Source: Aestuariivivens insulae
Lineage (GTDB): Bacteria > Bacteroidota > Bacteroidia > Flavobacteriales > Flavobacteriaceae
Assembly (NCBI RefSeq): GCF_022662195.1
Contig: NZ_JAKMCS010000002.1
Coordinates: 62,001-126,000, forward strand
Direction: 5' to 3'
DNA length: 64,000 nt
Part shown: piece after piece, positions 34,684-44,962 of the stretch
Numbering within the stretch: position 1 is the first letter of the stretch
Layout: each line of letters opens with the position of its first letter
Program-made: the position numbers and the translations under genes
Notes under the pieces: generated by a model
What the model was told of the DNA's origin: nothing
Seen by the model: the letters and a program-made list of their open reading frames with translations, nothing else
Databases searched by the model: none

Positions 34684-35898
34684 CTATATCCCAAAAGGGT
34701 TATTTATAGCATATGCTGGCTCTGTAAACCACTGTGGGCCATCTTCAGTCATATAAATATGATCCTCTAATCGAACACCAAAGGCATTAGGCACACAAAG
34801 CATGGGCTCGTTACTAAAGCACATGCCCGGTTTTAAGACGGTCTTGTTACCTCTAACAATGTATGGGTTTTCGTGTATGTCCAAGCCTATACCATGCCCT
34901 GTTCTATGGGGTAGTCCAGGTAGTTTGTAATCGGGCCCAAGGCCATGAGATTCTAAAACCACCCTTACGGCAAGGTCTACAGACTCACAGGTTCTACCGA
35001 GTTTTGCCGCATTAAAAGCAGCCAATTGTGCCTCTTTTTCTATGTTCCAGATTTTGGTCTGCTCGTCGTTGGGCTTACCAAACACATAGGTTCGTGTGAT
35101 ATCTGAGATATAGTCGTGCAACACACATCCCGTATCTACCAATACCATCTCATTAGGCTCCAATGTTTTTGGCGATTTTACCCCATGCGGAAAAGAAGAA
35201 TCCACTCCAAAAAGCACAATACAAAAATAAGATCCCGAAGCTATACCATAACGTTTGTGGGCTTCATTAATAAAACCTTCTACTTCTTTAGCCGTGATAC
35301 CCTCCCTCATAATACGAGCGGCTGCTTTTTGAACCTCCATCGTAATGTCCATAGCGACTTGCATAATAGCAATTTCTGCCTTAGACTTTTGCATACGGCA
35401 TGGATTAATAACCTTACTCGCATTAATAAATTGATATGATGACGAAACTTTTAAAATATTATCCGTGATAAAAAAAGGTGTTGTTTCGTCCATAAAGACA
35501 GCACCATCAGTTATACCCTTTTTTACCAATAATGTTATAAACAACAAGTATGGGCTTTCATGTTCTTCCCAACAATGCACCTCACCTTCAACAACCATAA
35601 AATCCAATACCGTTCCTTTTTCAAATTGTGGGGCAATATAATGTACTGTCCCATCTAAAAAAACAATAGCACCAACCATACGCTCACTTGCGTTCCATTT
35701 GGTACCCGTAAAATAGTTTAAGTTGGTTCCGGCATGCAAGTATAAGGCCGACACGTTTTCAACTTTCATCAAACCAATCACTTTATTCATCCTGGCCTGA
35801 TATTCCGCTTTGGTTATAGGGTTAGCCAAATGCGCTTTGGGTCTTATTTTTTTTAGCTCTGCTTCTATGGTCGATCCTCCAATGCCGTATACACTCAT
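34684..35898 (-). CDS. M24 family Xaa-Pro peptidase
   Basis: 404 residues: a creatinase-like N-terminal domain (about 1-165) and a pita-bread M24 domain with all five metal ligands (Asp in VLVDTGC, Asp in SDITRTY, His in PHRTGHGIG, Glu in SNEPML, Glu in VRLEDHI). Such enzymes are prolidases or aminopeptidase P and cleave Xaa-Pro bonds. It has no signal peptide, so it acts in the cytoplasm. It is the last gene of the hydroxyproline operon, 23 nt behind the flavoprotein gene, which implies a role in releasing (hydroxy)proline from dipeptides. Confidence 0.9.
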   Translation of the reverse strand: MSVYGIGGSTIEAELKKIRPKAHLANPITKAEYQARMNKVIGLMKVENVSALYLHAGTNLNYFTGTKWNASERMVGAIVFLDGTVHYIAPQFEKGTVLDFMVVEGEVHCWEEHESPYLLFITLLVKKGITDGAVFMDETTPFFITDNILKVSSSYQFINASKVINPCRMQKSKAEIAIMQVAMDITMEVQKAAARIMREGITAKEVEGFINEAHKRYGIASGSYFCIVLFGVDSSFPHGVKSPKTLEPNEMVLVDTGCVLHDYISDITRTYVFGKPNDEQTKIWNIEKEAQLAAFNAAKLGRTCESVDLAVRVVLESHGLGPDYKLPGLPHRTGHGIGLDIHENPYIVRGNKTVLKPGMCFSNEPMLCVPNAFGVRLEDHIYMTEDGPQWFTEPAYAINNPFGI

Positions 35899-35921
35899 AT
35901 TTATTATTTTCTAAATGGATT

Positions 35922-37169
35922 TTAGAACCTTCTATCTGGACTAAAAGGTTCCAGGTTTAAACTCGTTTTTCTATCTACAATAAGTTCTGAAACCAACTTC
36001 CCAGTAGCTGGCCCCAAACTCCATCCCATCATGGCATGCCCTGTAGCTATAGTTAAATTATTGCATTTTGAAGATTTCCCAATATATGGCAATCCATCTG
36101 GTGTACAAGGACGCAATCCACAACTGGCATTTGCTTTTTCTTCTGCAGTAATCTCCAAATTATTGTAATACGATTGCGCTGCACTAGCAATGGCATTCAC
36201 CCGTACTGGGTTAATATTATGATTAATCCCTCCTATTTCCATAGTCCCGGCAAAACGGGTGAATCCGTCCATTGGCGTTACCGCTACTTTGGCTTCACAC
36301 AAAATGGCAGGAAGGGTAATATTTGTTTCTCGATTCACATTAATTCGATAGCCCTTTCCTGCCTGAACAGGAATTTTAAGCCCTAGCTTTTTGGTTAACA
36401 ACGGACTCCAGCTTCCGGCCGCCATAACCACCTCATCTGCCCTTAGTGATTGTTTATCTGTAATAACCTGGACAATCTTTCCATTGGCAACTTCAATATC
36501 TATTACTTTTTCATTATCAAAAAACACAACCCCTTTAGACTTTAAATACGTGATCATTTCTGGCATAAAATGATTGGGTGTCATGTGCGCATCGGAATGA
36601 AAATAAACAGCACCTTTAATATTTAAATTGGCTTTAGGTTCTATTTTTGAAACCTCTTCTGCCGAAAGCTGTTCCACTTTTAGGCCTTCTTTAATCCCAC
36701 GCTGCCCAACCTTCCATTCTTCCTCTCCTGTTTTATCGGTTTTATAACACATTAACAAGCCTTTATGCTCGTAGTGAAAGTTGAAGTCGCCCGAAACTTT
36801 CATAGCTTCGTACAAATCGCGACTCAACAGATTGATATCTTTTATGGGCTTAATCGCCCTTTCAACTTTTGAAGCTGTAGCCGACTTTTTAAAGGCCCAG
36901 GCCCATTTTAAAAAATCGATATCCAAACGGGGTTTTACATAAAACGGACTTGCTGCATTGAACATCCATTTTAGGCCTTTGGTAATCATACCAGGTGATG
37001 CTAACGGAATAAAATGACTTGGCGTGACATAGCCGGCATTGACATGCGACGCCCCTGCATCCATATTGGATTGGTCTACAACCACAACTTCACAGCCTTC
37101 TTTTTGAAGGTAATAAGCTGAACTCAACCCTATAATACCGCCTCCTATTACTATAACTTGCTTGCTCAT
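35922..37169 (-). CDS. FAD-dependent D-amino acid dehydrogenase, probable D-hydroxyproline dehydrogenase
   Basis: 415 residues from the ATG at 37169 (MSKQVIVIGGGIIGLSSAYYLQ); the longer frame reads back across the S9 stop codon and is rejected. It has the Rossmann GGGIIG FAD motif, a DadA/DAO fold and a C-terminal PDGLPYIG-type FAD block. In hydroxyproline degradation the flavoprotein oxidises cis-4-hydroxy-D-proline to 1-pyrroline-4-hydroxy-2-carboxylate. The assignment rests on the operon with hydroxyproline epimerase; a general D-amino acid dehydrogenase is the alternative. It is four bases after the S9 peptidase gene. Confidence 0.86.
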   Translation of the reverse strand: MSKQVIVIGGGIIGLSSAYYLQKEGCEVVVVDQSNMDAGASHVNAGYVTPSHFIPLASPGMITKGLKWMFNAASPFYVKPRLDIDFLKWAWAFKKSATASKVERAIKPIKDINLLSRDLYEAMKVSGDFNFHYEHKGLLMCYKTDKTGEEEWKVGQRGIKEGLKVEQLSAEEVSKIEPKANLNIKGAVYFHSDAHMTPNHFMPEMITYLKSKGVVFFDNEKVIDIEVANGKIVQVITDKQSLRADEVVMAAGSWSPLLTKKLGLKIPVQAGKGYRINVNRETNITLPAILCEAKVAVTPMDGFTRFAGTMEIGGINHNINPVRVNAIASAAQSYYNNLEITAEEKANASCGLRPCTPDGLPYIGKSSKCNNLTIATGHAMMGWSLGPATGKLVSELIVDRKTSLNLEPFSPDRRF

Positions 37170-37173
37170 TTGT

Positions 37174-39435
37174 TTAATCGAATTTAAAATTCCAAATAGG
37201 CTTAACACCTCTTAAATGCTCCACAAAATAATTCCACCGTTTCTTTATAAAATAGTCCCTATACACGCCTGAGTAGCCATGCCGCTGGCTGGGTAAAATT
37301 AACAGATCGAATTCCTTATTGGCTTTAACCAAGGCTTCCGCTAATTTAAAGGTCGCAGACGGATTTACATTATCGTCCAGACCGCCGTGAACCAAAAGCA
37401 ACTTCCCTTGCAAGTTCTTGGCATTGGTAATATTGGACACCTCATGATAGGTTTTATCTACTGGCCACCCTTGGTACATTTCTGGCCACCAAGCTTTTTC
37501 CATTCTAAAATCGTGATCGGCTGAGCTGGCCACCCCTACTTTATAAACCTCTGGAAATGCCAACATCGCCCTTCCGGTATCGTATCCTCCTGCCGAATGC
37601 CCAAAAATACCCGCCCTTTCAGCATCGATCCAACTGTATTTTTCACCTAAATATTGAATGGCTTTTACATGGTCCACTAAATTATTTCCCATGTCTTTAT
37701 AGGACTGGTCATGAAATGCCTTAGACCTACCGTAAGTCCCCAAACCATCTACCTGCATCACAACAAAACCTAATTCGGCCAATGCCTGGTTGGCAAATGC
37801 CACATCAAACGATTTAGGAAATAATTGGGTGTGTGGTCCTGTATATGTCGCATCTATAATGGGATATGTTTTTGAAGCATCGAAATTTGAAGGTTTCCAA
37901 ATGGCACCATATATTGTCGTTTTACCATCTTTTGCGGTAAGCTGAAACTCTTGCGGTGGTTCCCATCCCCGAGCAACGGCCTGATCCACATTGGCTTCAG
38001 ATAGTAAGGCTAAAATCTTTCCTGTAACTGCTTCACGAAGCCATGTCTTAGTGGGCATGGTTACTGTTGAATAATTATCTACCACAAATTTACCGTCTTT
38101 GGAAAAAACTATACGATGATGCCCTTTTTCAGAGGTTAGGTTAACCATATTACCCTTTAAATCGACTTTATACAACTGCTGATGATAAGGATTATTGCCT
38201 TCCTCCTTCCCTGAAGCCAATAGATAAACATCTCCTTTACCCTCGTCGATATATTCTATGCTATTAATAAAAAAATTACCTTGGGTTAATGGCCTTTCAA
38301 TACCCGTTTTTAAATCTAAAACATACAATTGACGCCATCCGCTACGTTCTGAAAGGAACAGTAGCTTGTCCCAACCCTTAACCCATGTATATTTAAAATT
38401 ATCGATATTGGTTTGGCTGACTTCAACAATTAAATCTTTTTCTGTATTAGTTTTTAAGTCAACTTCCTTTACATATTCTTTTTGAAACCCACGTTCTTTC
38501 CAATTTGCTATAAGTTTACCAGAAGCTTTCATCCACTCAATGGATACTGGATTAATATGTGTTTGGGTTGGTAAATTGGTTTTTACCTCTTTTTTGGTCG
38601 CTACATTAAAAAATACTGGTTTTACCTTTACTAAAGTTGTATCGCCTGGCGACCCCCTATAGTACGAAAGCAATTTTGGTTTATACAGGGAATCGACGGA
38701 ATAATCTAATAGATACATTTTCTCTGCATTTCTAAAATCAACTACATTGGTCTTGAGCCACTTGGAATCATTGGACCAGCTTACGTTAAACTGCTTTGGA
38801 CGCTCTCCGTTCTCGCCTTCCATTAAATCGAACCATCCATAGTAGGTAGCATATTCGTACCCCTTCTTGCCATTGAAACTCAGCTGGAATTCTTGGTCGG
38901 TTTCAACCGACTTTATAAACAAATTATACTCTTTTGTATAAGCCAACCACTTACCATTGGGAGACAGGCTTTCAAAAGCTTTCGTCTTTTCATCTTTTTC
39001 TCCTTCTTTGAACTCCAGTTGATATGTATTTAGGTCTAACAACAGTGTTTTACCGTAAGCAACCAATTCAACTTTATCCTTATTGATGTTTTCAACTTTA
39101 GTAATGGAGATCGATTTAGCCGTTGTATTTTTACCTAAAACCCCATTTAAGGCCAAGGCCAGTTTTTCTTGGTTGAATAACGGTTTTACTTCAAGGCCCT
39201 TAAAATAAACCGTCTTATATAAATTACCTTCCTCACTTTTATCCACAAACCAGAACCCAGTTCCATCTTGATACCAATTAACATTAGTATACAGATTATG
39301 CACCATATCGCCATAGTTCATAAAGGCTACTGCACGCTCGTATTCTTGCAGGGTAATTTCTTGGGCTTTTAAGAAGAGTGAACTTAAAAGAAAAAGATAG
39401 TTTAGGATATGAATTGACTTGAACCTTTTAATCAT
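37174..39435 (-). CDS. S9 family peptidase, DPP-IV-like
   Basis: 753 residues with an N-terminal signal peptide (about 1-24, ending FLKAQ). An N-terminal beta-propeller domain (DPPIV_N type, about 90-480) precedes an alpha/beta-hydrolase domain with the nucleophile in GHSAGGYD, the Asp in HGGLDDNVNP and the His in SQRHGYSG. DPP-IV-type enzymes remove Xaa-Pro dipeptides from peptide N-termini in the periplasm. Its place in the hydroxyproline operon suggests it supplies Xaa-Pro/Hyp dipeptides, which the M24 enzyme could then split. Confidence 0.9.
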   Translation of the reverse strand: MIKRFKSIHILNYLFLLSSLFLKAQEITLQEYERAVAFMNYGDMVHNLYTNVNWYQDGTGFWFVDKSEEGNLYKTVYFKGLEVKPLFNQEKLALALNGVLGKNTTAKSISITKVENINKDKVELVAYGKTLLLDLNTYQLEFKEGEKDEKTKAFESLSPNGKWLAYTKEYNLFIKSVETDQEFQLSFNGKKGYEYATYYGWFDLMEGENGERPKQFNVSWSNDSKWLKTNVVDFRNAEKMYLLDYSVDSLYKPKLLSYYRGSPGDTTLVKVKPVFFNVATKKEVKTNLPTQTHINPVSIEWMKASGKLIANWKERGFQKEYVKEVDLKTNTEKDLIVEVSQTNIDNFKYTWVKGWDKLLFLSERSGWRQLYVLDLKTGIERPLTQGNFFINSIEYIDEGKGDVYLLASGKEEGNNPYHQQLYKVDLKGNMVNLTSEKGHHRIVFSKDGKFVVDNYSTVTMPTKTWLREAVTGKILALLSEANVDQAVARGWEPPQEFQLTAKDGKTTIYGAIWKPSNFDASKTYPIIDATYTGPHTQLFPKSFDVAFANQALAELGFVVMQVDGLGTYGRSKAFHDQSYKDMGNNLVDHVKAIQYLGEKYSWIDAERAGIFGHSAGGYDTGRAMLAFPEVYKVGVASSADHDFRMEKAWWPEMYQGWPVDKTYHEVSNITNAKNLQGKLLLVHGGLDDNVNPSATFKLAEALVKANKEFDLLILPSQRHGYSGVYRDYFIKKRWNYFVEHLRGVKPIWNFKFD

Positions 39436-39465
39436 TAGAATTTATATTTTTAATTACTAAGCATC

Positions 39466-40476
39466 TTATATCACCTGAAATCCATAGGCATAAGGGTCGT
39501 CTGCGGTATCAATTGTAATGGTATTATGCCCATAGACTTTGGCCCACCCCTGAATGCTTGGAATGATGGCTTTTTGATTTCCAATTGTGGTTTCCTCTTC
39601 CACTTTCCCAATAAACTTGGAGCCTATAAAGCTTTCATGAATAAAAGGCTCTCCTTTTTTTAGTTTACCCTTAGCATGTAATTGTGCCAATCGCGCCGAT
39701 GTTCCTGTGCCACATGGACTTCTATCGATAGCCTTATCGCCATAAAACACCGCATTCCTTCCTGAAGATGTTGGATCTATTGGGTTTCCCGTCCATAACA
39801 TATGGCTCACATCCCTAATGGTTTCATTCTCTGGATGAATAAACCTATTGGGGTATTTTTCATTGATACGCTGCCTTACGACTTGGGAATATTGAATAAT
39901 TTTTGAAGCGGAAAAGGCATGCACGCCTTCAAAATTCTTTTGTGGATCTACGATAGCATAGTAATTCCCTCCGTAAGACACATCAAAGGTTATCTCTCCA
40001 AGTTCTGGGCATTCAACCGTTAAGCCTTCTGCAGCCAAATAACTTTTTACATTGGTCAATTTCACCCAGTCTACCTTATCTCCTGTTTGCTGGTATTCAA
40101 TTTCTACCAGACCCGCCGGCGCTTCCATACGTATCTTCCCAGGCACTTTCGGCGTCACCAAACCTTCCTCAATGGCAATGGTAATGGTTCCAATAGTTCC
40201 ATGACCACACATGGGTAAACATCCCGAGGTTTCAATAAATAAAATAGCAAAATCGTTCTCGGGATTGTGCGGCGGGTACAAAATGCTTCCGCTCATCATA
40301 TCGTGTCCCCGCGGTTCGAACATCAAGCCTTTACGAATCCAATCGTACGCTTTTAAAAAGTGTAGGCGTTTTTCGTTCATATTCGTCCCTATAAGTTCGG
40401 GACCACCTTCTTTAATAACCCTAACCGGATTACCACAGGTGTGCGCATCGATACAAACAAATGTATGTTTACTCAT
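39466..40476 (-). CDS. 4-hydroxyproline 2-epimerase (proline racemase family)
   Basis: 336 residues. The two catalytic cysteines of epimerases are present: C90 in LPMCGHGT and C255 in SPCGTGTSA, so it is not a 3-hydroxyproline dehydratase (which has Thr at the second site). It inverts the alpha-carbon of trans-4-hydroxy-L-proline to cis-4-hydroxy-D-proline, the first step of the D-hydroxyproline route. It overlaps the DUF885 gene by eight bases, so the two are translationally coupled. The other three pathway enzymes lie within 11 kb. Proline racemase activity is the alternative. Confidence 0.92.
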   Translation of the reverse strand: MSKHTFVCIDAHTCGNPVRVIKEGGPELIGTNMNEKRLHFLKAYDWIRKGLMFEPRGHDMMSGSILYPPHNPENDFAILFIETSGCLPMCGHGTIGTITIAIEEGLVTPKVPGKIRMEAPAGLVEIEYQQTGDKVDWVKLTNVKSYLAAEGLTVECPELGEITFDVSYGGNYYAIVDPQKNFEGVHAFSASKIIQYSQVVRQRINEKYPNRFIHPENETIRDVSHMLWTGNPIDPTSSGRNAVFYGDKAIDRSPCGTGTSARLAQLHAKGKLKKGEPFIHESFIGSKFIGKVEEETTIGNQKAIIPSIQGWAKVYGHNTITIDTADDPYAYGFQVI

Positions 40477-42211
40477 TTTTTACTTTATGAATATATGTTT
40501 TTATGCGATTTTCTAAAATGGACAGCGTCACTGTACCTTGTTCTAAAATAATTTCATGAAAGGCCCTAATATCGAATTTTGAACCTAACTCTGCTTCAGC
40601 CAATTGCCTTAATTCCCTTATTTTAAGCTCTCCCATTTTATAGGACAGGGCTTGTCCCGGCCAAGAAATATAGCGATCTGTTTCGGTATTTATTTCATGT
40701 AAGGATAAGGCCGTGTTAGACGCCATATAGTTAACTACTTGCTCTCTTGTCCATCCTTTGGCATGAATTCCGGTATCGACCACCAAACGACATGCCCGCC
40801 ACATCTCGTACGTTAACTGACCGAATTTTTCATAAGGCGTAGTATACAACCCCATTTCATCTGCTAAATACTCTGAATATAATCCCCATCCTTCTCCATA
40901 GGCCGACAAATACAATTTCTTTCTGAAGTCTGGTATACTATCTCCCAATTCGTTATTTAAGCTCCCTTGCAAGTGATGCCCAGGAACAGCCTCATGAACT
41001 GTTAATGCTGGCAAAGTATAAAGTGTCCTACTTTGCAAATCGTAAGTATTTACCCAGTAATAGCCAGGTTCAGTACTTTCTTTTTCAGTACCTATATAAC
41101 GTCCACTGGTATATTTAGGTGCTATAGCGTCTGGCACAGGGGCAACGCCATAAGGTTTACGGGGTAGGGTTTTAAAAAATCTTGGCAATTGTGCATCGGC
41201 ACGTTTGGCTATATCCCTAGCTAACATTAATAGTTCCTTTGGTGTTTTTGCATAGAACTGTTGGTCTGTTCTTAAGAACTGGAAAAAGTCTTCAAAGCTG
41301 TCCTTAAATCCTAATTCGGCGATAATCTTCTCCATTTCAGACTTAATCCTAGCCACTTCCTTCAGCCCTATTTGATGGATATCATCGGCCGTATATTGCG
41401 TACTTGTTGTATAATAGTTTATTCTATTTTGATAATAAGCTCCTCCGTTTGGTGTTTCCGAAACCCCTAGTGTTGTTCTTGTATTTGGAAAATATTCTGT
41501 TTCAAAAAAGGTCTTTATTCGCTTAAACTGTGGTATTACAATGCTTTCAATAGCATTCTTTGCCGCGACTAACACCGAATCTTTTTGCTGAACACTTAAA
41601 TCGTTTGGTAAGTTTTTAAAAGGGGAATAATAAAAACTATCCTTGTAATCGTCTACAAGGTTACTGTCGTAGGTCGATTCATAACCTTTGAATATCACCA
41701 AAGGTTGCGACACCCCTTTTTTAAGACCTTCTCTTAGGTTTTCAAAATGCTGGTCTACAAATTCTGGAAGTACATTTAATTTCTTAAGATACTCCTTTAC
41801 TTGATTGTAATTGGTTAATGGTTTTACGTTGTAGGTTAGATCACTATGGAATCCTGCATCAGACAATAAGGGATTTAAATAGCGTTCAAATTCATAATAA
41901 TCAATTTTATCCTGTAAAATAAATTTTAAAAGTGTTGCTGAAATCTGATCGGTTTCTTTTAAGGCTTCAACCTCTACCATTGAAAGCTTGTCTAAGGTCT
42001 CTTTGGCAAATTCGGCTTCTGCTTTGTAATGTGCTTTTGTAAAAACCCCCAAAGGGTATGACGCCTCGTCATACCCTTTGTGATTTTCATAGTCGGTAAT
42101 TATAGATTGCAAATCGGTTCCCTTTGTTTTTTGGGTTTTAGAACAGCCCATTAAACCTATAACGCACAATACTATAATGCTTTGAAAAAATTTCACATGT
42201 TTGTATTTCAA
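40469..42211 (-). CDS. DUF885 family zinc peptidase, lipoprotein
   Basis: 580 residues. Lipoprotein signal (lipid Cys 23 in LMGC). The DUF885 domain is mostly helical and carries a thermolysin-like zinc motif TVHEAVPGHHLQ followed by the glutamate-bearing YGEGWGLYSEYLADEMG. It is therefore probably a periplasmic or surface metallopeptidase. Operon partners (DPP-IV, M24, hydroxyproline epimerase) suggest peptides rich in proline or hydroxyproline as substrates; this specific role is inference. It sits two bases after the dehydrogenase stop. Confidence 0.85.
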   Translation of the reverse strand: MKYKHVKFFQSIIVLCVIGLMGCSKTQKTKGTDLQSIITDYENHKGYDEASYPLGVFTKAHYKAEAEFAKETLDKLSMVEVEALKETDQISATLLKFILQDKIDYYEFERYLNPLLSDAGFHSDLTYNVKPLTNYNQVKEYLKKLNVLPEFVDQHFENLREGLKKGVSQPLVIFKGYESTYDSNLVDDYKDSFYYSPFKNLPNDLSVQQKDSVLVAAKNAIESIVIPQFKRIKTFFETEYFPNTRTTLGVSETPNGGAYYQNRINYYTTSTQYTADDIHQIGLKEVARIKSEMEKIIAELGFKDSFEDFFQFLRTDQQFYAKTPKELLMLARDIAKRADAQLPRFFKTLPRKPYGVAPVPDAIAPKYTSGRYIGTEKESTEPGYYWVNTYDLQSRTLYTLPALTVHEAVPGHHLQGSLNNELGDSIPDFRKKLYLSAYGEGWGLYSEYLADEMGLYTTPYEKFGQLTYEMWRACRLVVDTGIHAKGWTREQVVNYMASNTALSLHEINTETDRYISWPGQALSYKMGELKIRELRQLAEAELGSKFDIRAFHEIILEQGTVTLSILENRIKTYIHKVKNE

Positions 42212-42213
42212 AA

Positions 42214-43740
42214 TTATTTCCTTAATGCTTCTGGTAACAATTCCTTGGGGAACGACTGATAACTAATTGGTCGCACCCATCTTTTTATTGAATTGGCACC
42301 AACAGCACCAAATCTAGAATCGGTTGAAGCTGGATATGGCCCACCATGTTGCATGGCTGGACATACCTCGACGCCAGTTGGCACACCGTTAAAAATAATT
42401 CTGCCCACGCGATTCTCTAAAGCATCAACTAGATCGTGTAAGTTTCCATATTCCTCTTCTTCAGCAATGATGGTTCCCGTTAACTGCCCTTCTAAATTAT
42501 TGATAACCTCTAACAGCTCTGCTTCATCTTTACATCTTACCACTAAAGAAAATGGCCCAAATACTTCTTGGCTGGTTTTTGGGTTGGCTAAAAAGTCGGC
42601 ACCAGATACAGTTGCAATAAGCGATGCTGCATAATTTGCATCCAATTCGCCTTGAATTGTCCCTACCACTTCTACCCCTGCCTGTGAGGTTACGCTTGCT
42701 CCATTTTCTACAAATCCTTTTTTGATATTAGGGTGCAGCATACATTGGGCTTCTATAGCTACTGTTTTTTCTGCAAGATCGTTTACAAATTCCTGTGTTT
42801 TGGGTCCTTCAACCGTTAAGATTAAACCTGGATTGGTACAAAATTGTCCTGTCCCCAATGTTATGGAACCTGCATAGGTTTTAGCAATCTCTGCTGACCT
42901 ATTACTAATTGCTTTTGAAGTAATAACTACTGGGTTGATACTACCCATTTCGGCAAAAACAGGAATGGGCTCTTCACGTTGTGATGCCAAATCGAATAGG
43001 GCACGACCTCCTGCAATACTTCCCGTAAACCCTACGGCCTTAACTTTTGGATGTTCTACCAATGCTGTACCAACTGTTCTTCCTCTACCCATCAGATTTG
43101 AAAACACACCGTTTGGCATGCCTGTTTTTTCGGCTGCTTTTATTATAGCCGAGGCTACCAGTTCTGCCGTTCCGGAATGCATGGCATGGGCTTTTACTAT
43201 AACCGGGCATCCTGCTGCCAAGGCACTTGCTGTATCTCCCCCAGCTGTAGAAAATGCCAATGGGAAATTACTTGCCGCAAAAACCACAACAGGGCCTAAC
43301 GGTATTAAAGTTCTTCTTAAGTCTTCTTTAGGCAAAGGCTGTCTATCTGGAATAGCTTCATCTATTGTATTCTCTCTCCAGTCTTCTTTGGCTACTAAAT
43401 CGGCAAAAGAACGCAATTGAAAAACTGTTCTTCCCCGCTCTCCAATGGCACGCCCTTCAGGCAAACCAGATTCAGTTGTATAGGCATCTATCAGCTCTTG
43501 GTCCAATGCTAAAATCTCGTCGGCTATTGCATTTAAAAATTCAGCTCTACGAGTTCCAGATACTTTTCTATACTCTTTAAACACTCCCCAAGCTAAATCT
43601 ACTGCTTCATTTACCTCATCTATTGTCGCTTCAAAAAACGGTGTGGGGGTTTCAATATTTAATTTTGGGTTTATGGTATGGTGTGTTACACTACCTTTTG
43701 CAGACAACTTATTTCCTATATAATTTTTTCCTGTAATCAT
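42214..43740 (-). CDS. Alpha-ketoglutaric semialdehyde dehydrogenase
   Basis: 508 residues of the aldehyde dehydrogenase superfamily: general base E264 in FAEMGSINP, nucleophile C301 in GTGQFCTNPG, NAD(P)-site GFTGSIAGGRALFD. Motif style (the GQFCTNPG variant and the N-terminal part) corresponds to the 2,5-dioxovalerate dehydrogenase branch, which oxidises 2,5-dioxopentanoate to 2-oxoglutarate. This is the last step of hydroxyproline degradation (also of some sugar-acid routes). It is the first gene of the operon, divergent from AraC. Confidence 0.9.
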   Translation of the reverse strand: MITGKNYIGNKLSAKGSVTHHTINPKLNIETPTPFFEATIDEVNEAVDLAWGVFKEYRKVSGTRRAEFLNAIADEILALDQELIDAYTTESGLPEGRAIGERGRTVFQLRSFADLVAKEDWRENTIDEAIPDRQPLPKEDLRRTLIPLGPVVVFAASNFPLAFSTAGGDTASALAAGCPVIVKAHAMHSGTAELVASAIIKAAEKTGMPNGVFSNLMGRGRTVGTALVEHPKVKAVGFTGSIAGGRALFDLASQREEPIPVFAEMGSINPVVITSKAISNRSAEIAKTYAGSITLGTGQFCTNPGLILTVEGPKTQEFVNDLAEKTVAIEAQCMLHPNIKKGFVENGASVTSQAGVEVVGTIQGELDANYAASLIATVSGADFLANPKTSQEVFGPFSLVVRCKDEAELLEVINNLEGQLTGTIIAEEEEYGNLHDLVDALENRVGRIIFNGVPTGVEVCPAMQHGGPYPASTDSRFGAVGANSIKRWVRPISYQSFPKELLPEALRK

Positions 43741-44116
43741 TTTTATTTTTTTTTATAATATCTTTTTTATTATAACATTTAAGACCTTATGGGCTATACA
43801 TCACATCATTGTCTCCCATATTTACCTGAAAACAAAAACAGTTGTTTTAAAAAACAAAAAAATCAAGCACATTTGAACGAGACCCTAAAGTTAATGCTAA
43901 ACATTAACTTACACCACACCAAATATGCTTGAAAATCATAATTTAAGCTAATACAGCTAAGTTCTTATAATCTGATAATATTGGTCTAGATAATGGACAA
44001 AAATAGACCATGTTTATAAATTTACTATCGTTATAATTAGCACATAATAATACTATATTACCATATAAACATCGTTTTTGCAAAAAATTTAATAATATTT
44101 GCATAAACAACAGTAT
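43741..44116. promoter_or_regulatory. Divergent control region of the hydroxyproline locus
   Basis: No gene. It contains a perfect 9-bp stem AAGTTAATG/CATTAACTT with a five-base loop (43888-43910) and TGGTCTA-N15-TAGACCA (43982-43988 and 44004-44010), two turns apart centre to centre. It separates the dehydrogenase and AraC genes, which probably share it. Confidence 0.5.
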
Positions 44117-44962
44117 ATGAAGGTACTTCCATTTAAAATTCCGAAACCAGATAATGAAGCATTAGTATATCAGGAAGAACGGTTAAAAGTATTATACGAT
44201 CAATTACACCAACATAGTGAGATACAAATTAGCTATGTAGAAAAAGGCGCTGGAACGCTTATAGTTGGAGATACAATTAATACTTTTTCTCCAGACGATA
44301 TTCTTGTATTAGGAGGCTATTTACCACATGTATTTAGAACAGATACTAAGTTTTCTGATGAAACTGTGGTTTACACGTTGTTTTTTGATAGAAAATCTTT
44401 TGGTAAACATTTCTTCGATTTGCCTGATATGGAAATTATCAGTGATTTTTTTAATGAATCTGAATACGGAATGAAAATATTAACTCCAAAGGATAAACTT
44501 ATTAAACTCTTTTTAAAATTAAAAGACCAGAATAAAGTTCAACGTATTAGTAGTCTTTTAAGAATTATTGACCTTATTACCAAAGCCGAAAAAACACCTT
44601 TATCATCATTTGTCTACAAAAAGAAATACACCGACGATGAAGGTAAACGTATGAATGATGTATTTAATTACGTCATGGAAAATTACATGGAGCCTATTAC
44701 CTTAGAAGAAATATCTGAAATAGCCAATATGACTAGAAATGCTTTTTGTCGCTATTTTAAAAAGCGCACTAATAAAACGTTCTTTCAGTTTTTAATAGAA
44801 ATACGAATAGAAAATGCGTGTAAACTCATTAACTCTAACCCTGACCAATCCATTTCCTCCATTTCTGAACTATGCGGATTTCGAAACACCGCTAATTTTA
44901 ATCGAAAATTTAAAGAGGTTAAAGGTATAACACCATCTCATTACAGGTTGCAAAGGTTTTAA
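44117..44962 (+). CDS. AraC family transcriptional regulator
   Basis: 281 residues from the ATG at 44117; an upstream TTG in frame is less likely. The N-terminal cupin-like sensor (HQHSEIQISYVEKGAGTLIVGD...LGGYLPHVF, about 30-90) precedes two HTH motifs in the C-terminal 100 residues (ITLEEISEIANMTRNAFCRYFKKRT; SSISELCGFRNTANFNRKFKEVKGITPSHYR). It is divergent from the hydroxyproline operon and upstream of the deaminase gene on the same strand, so it is the obvious candidate regulator of the pathway (inference). Confidence 0.93.
   Translation: MKVLPFKIPKPDNEALVYQEERLKVLYDQLHQHSEIQISYVEKGAGTLIVGDTINTFSPDDILVLGGYLPHVFRTDTKFSDETVVYTLFFDRKSFGKHFFDLPDMEIISDFFNESEYGMKILTPKDKLIKLFLKLKDQNKVQRISSLLRIIDLITKAEKTPLSSFVYKKKYTDDEGKRMNDVFNYVMENYMEPITLEEISEIANMTRNAFCRYFKKRTNKTFFQFLIEIRIENACKLINSNPDQSISSISELCGFRNTANFNRKFKEVKGITPSHYRLQRF

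Noticed and set aside
42935-43420. 161-codon open frame antisense to the semialdehyde dehydrogenase
   Set aside because: Shadow of a conserved gene; no recognisable motif and no promoter or start context.
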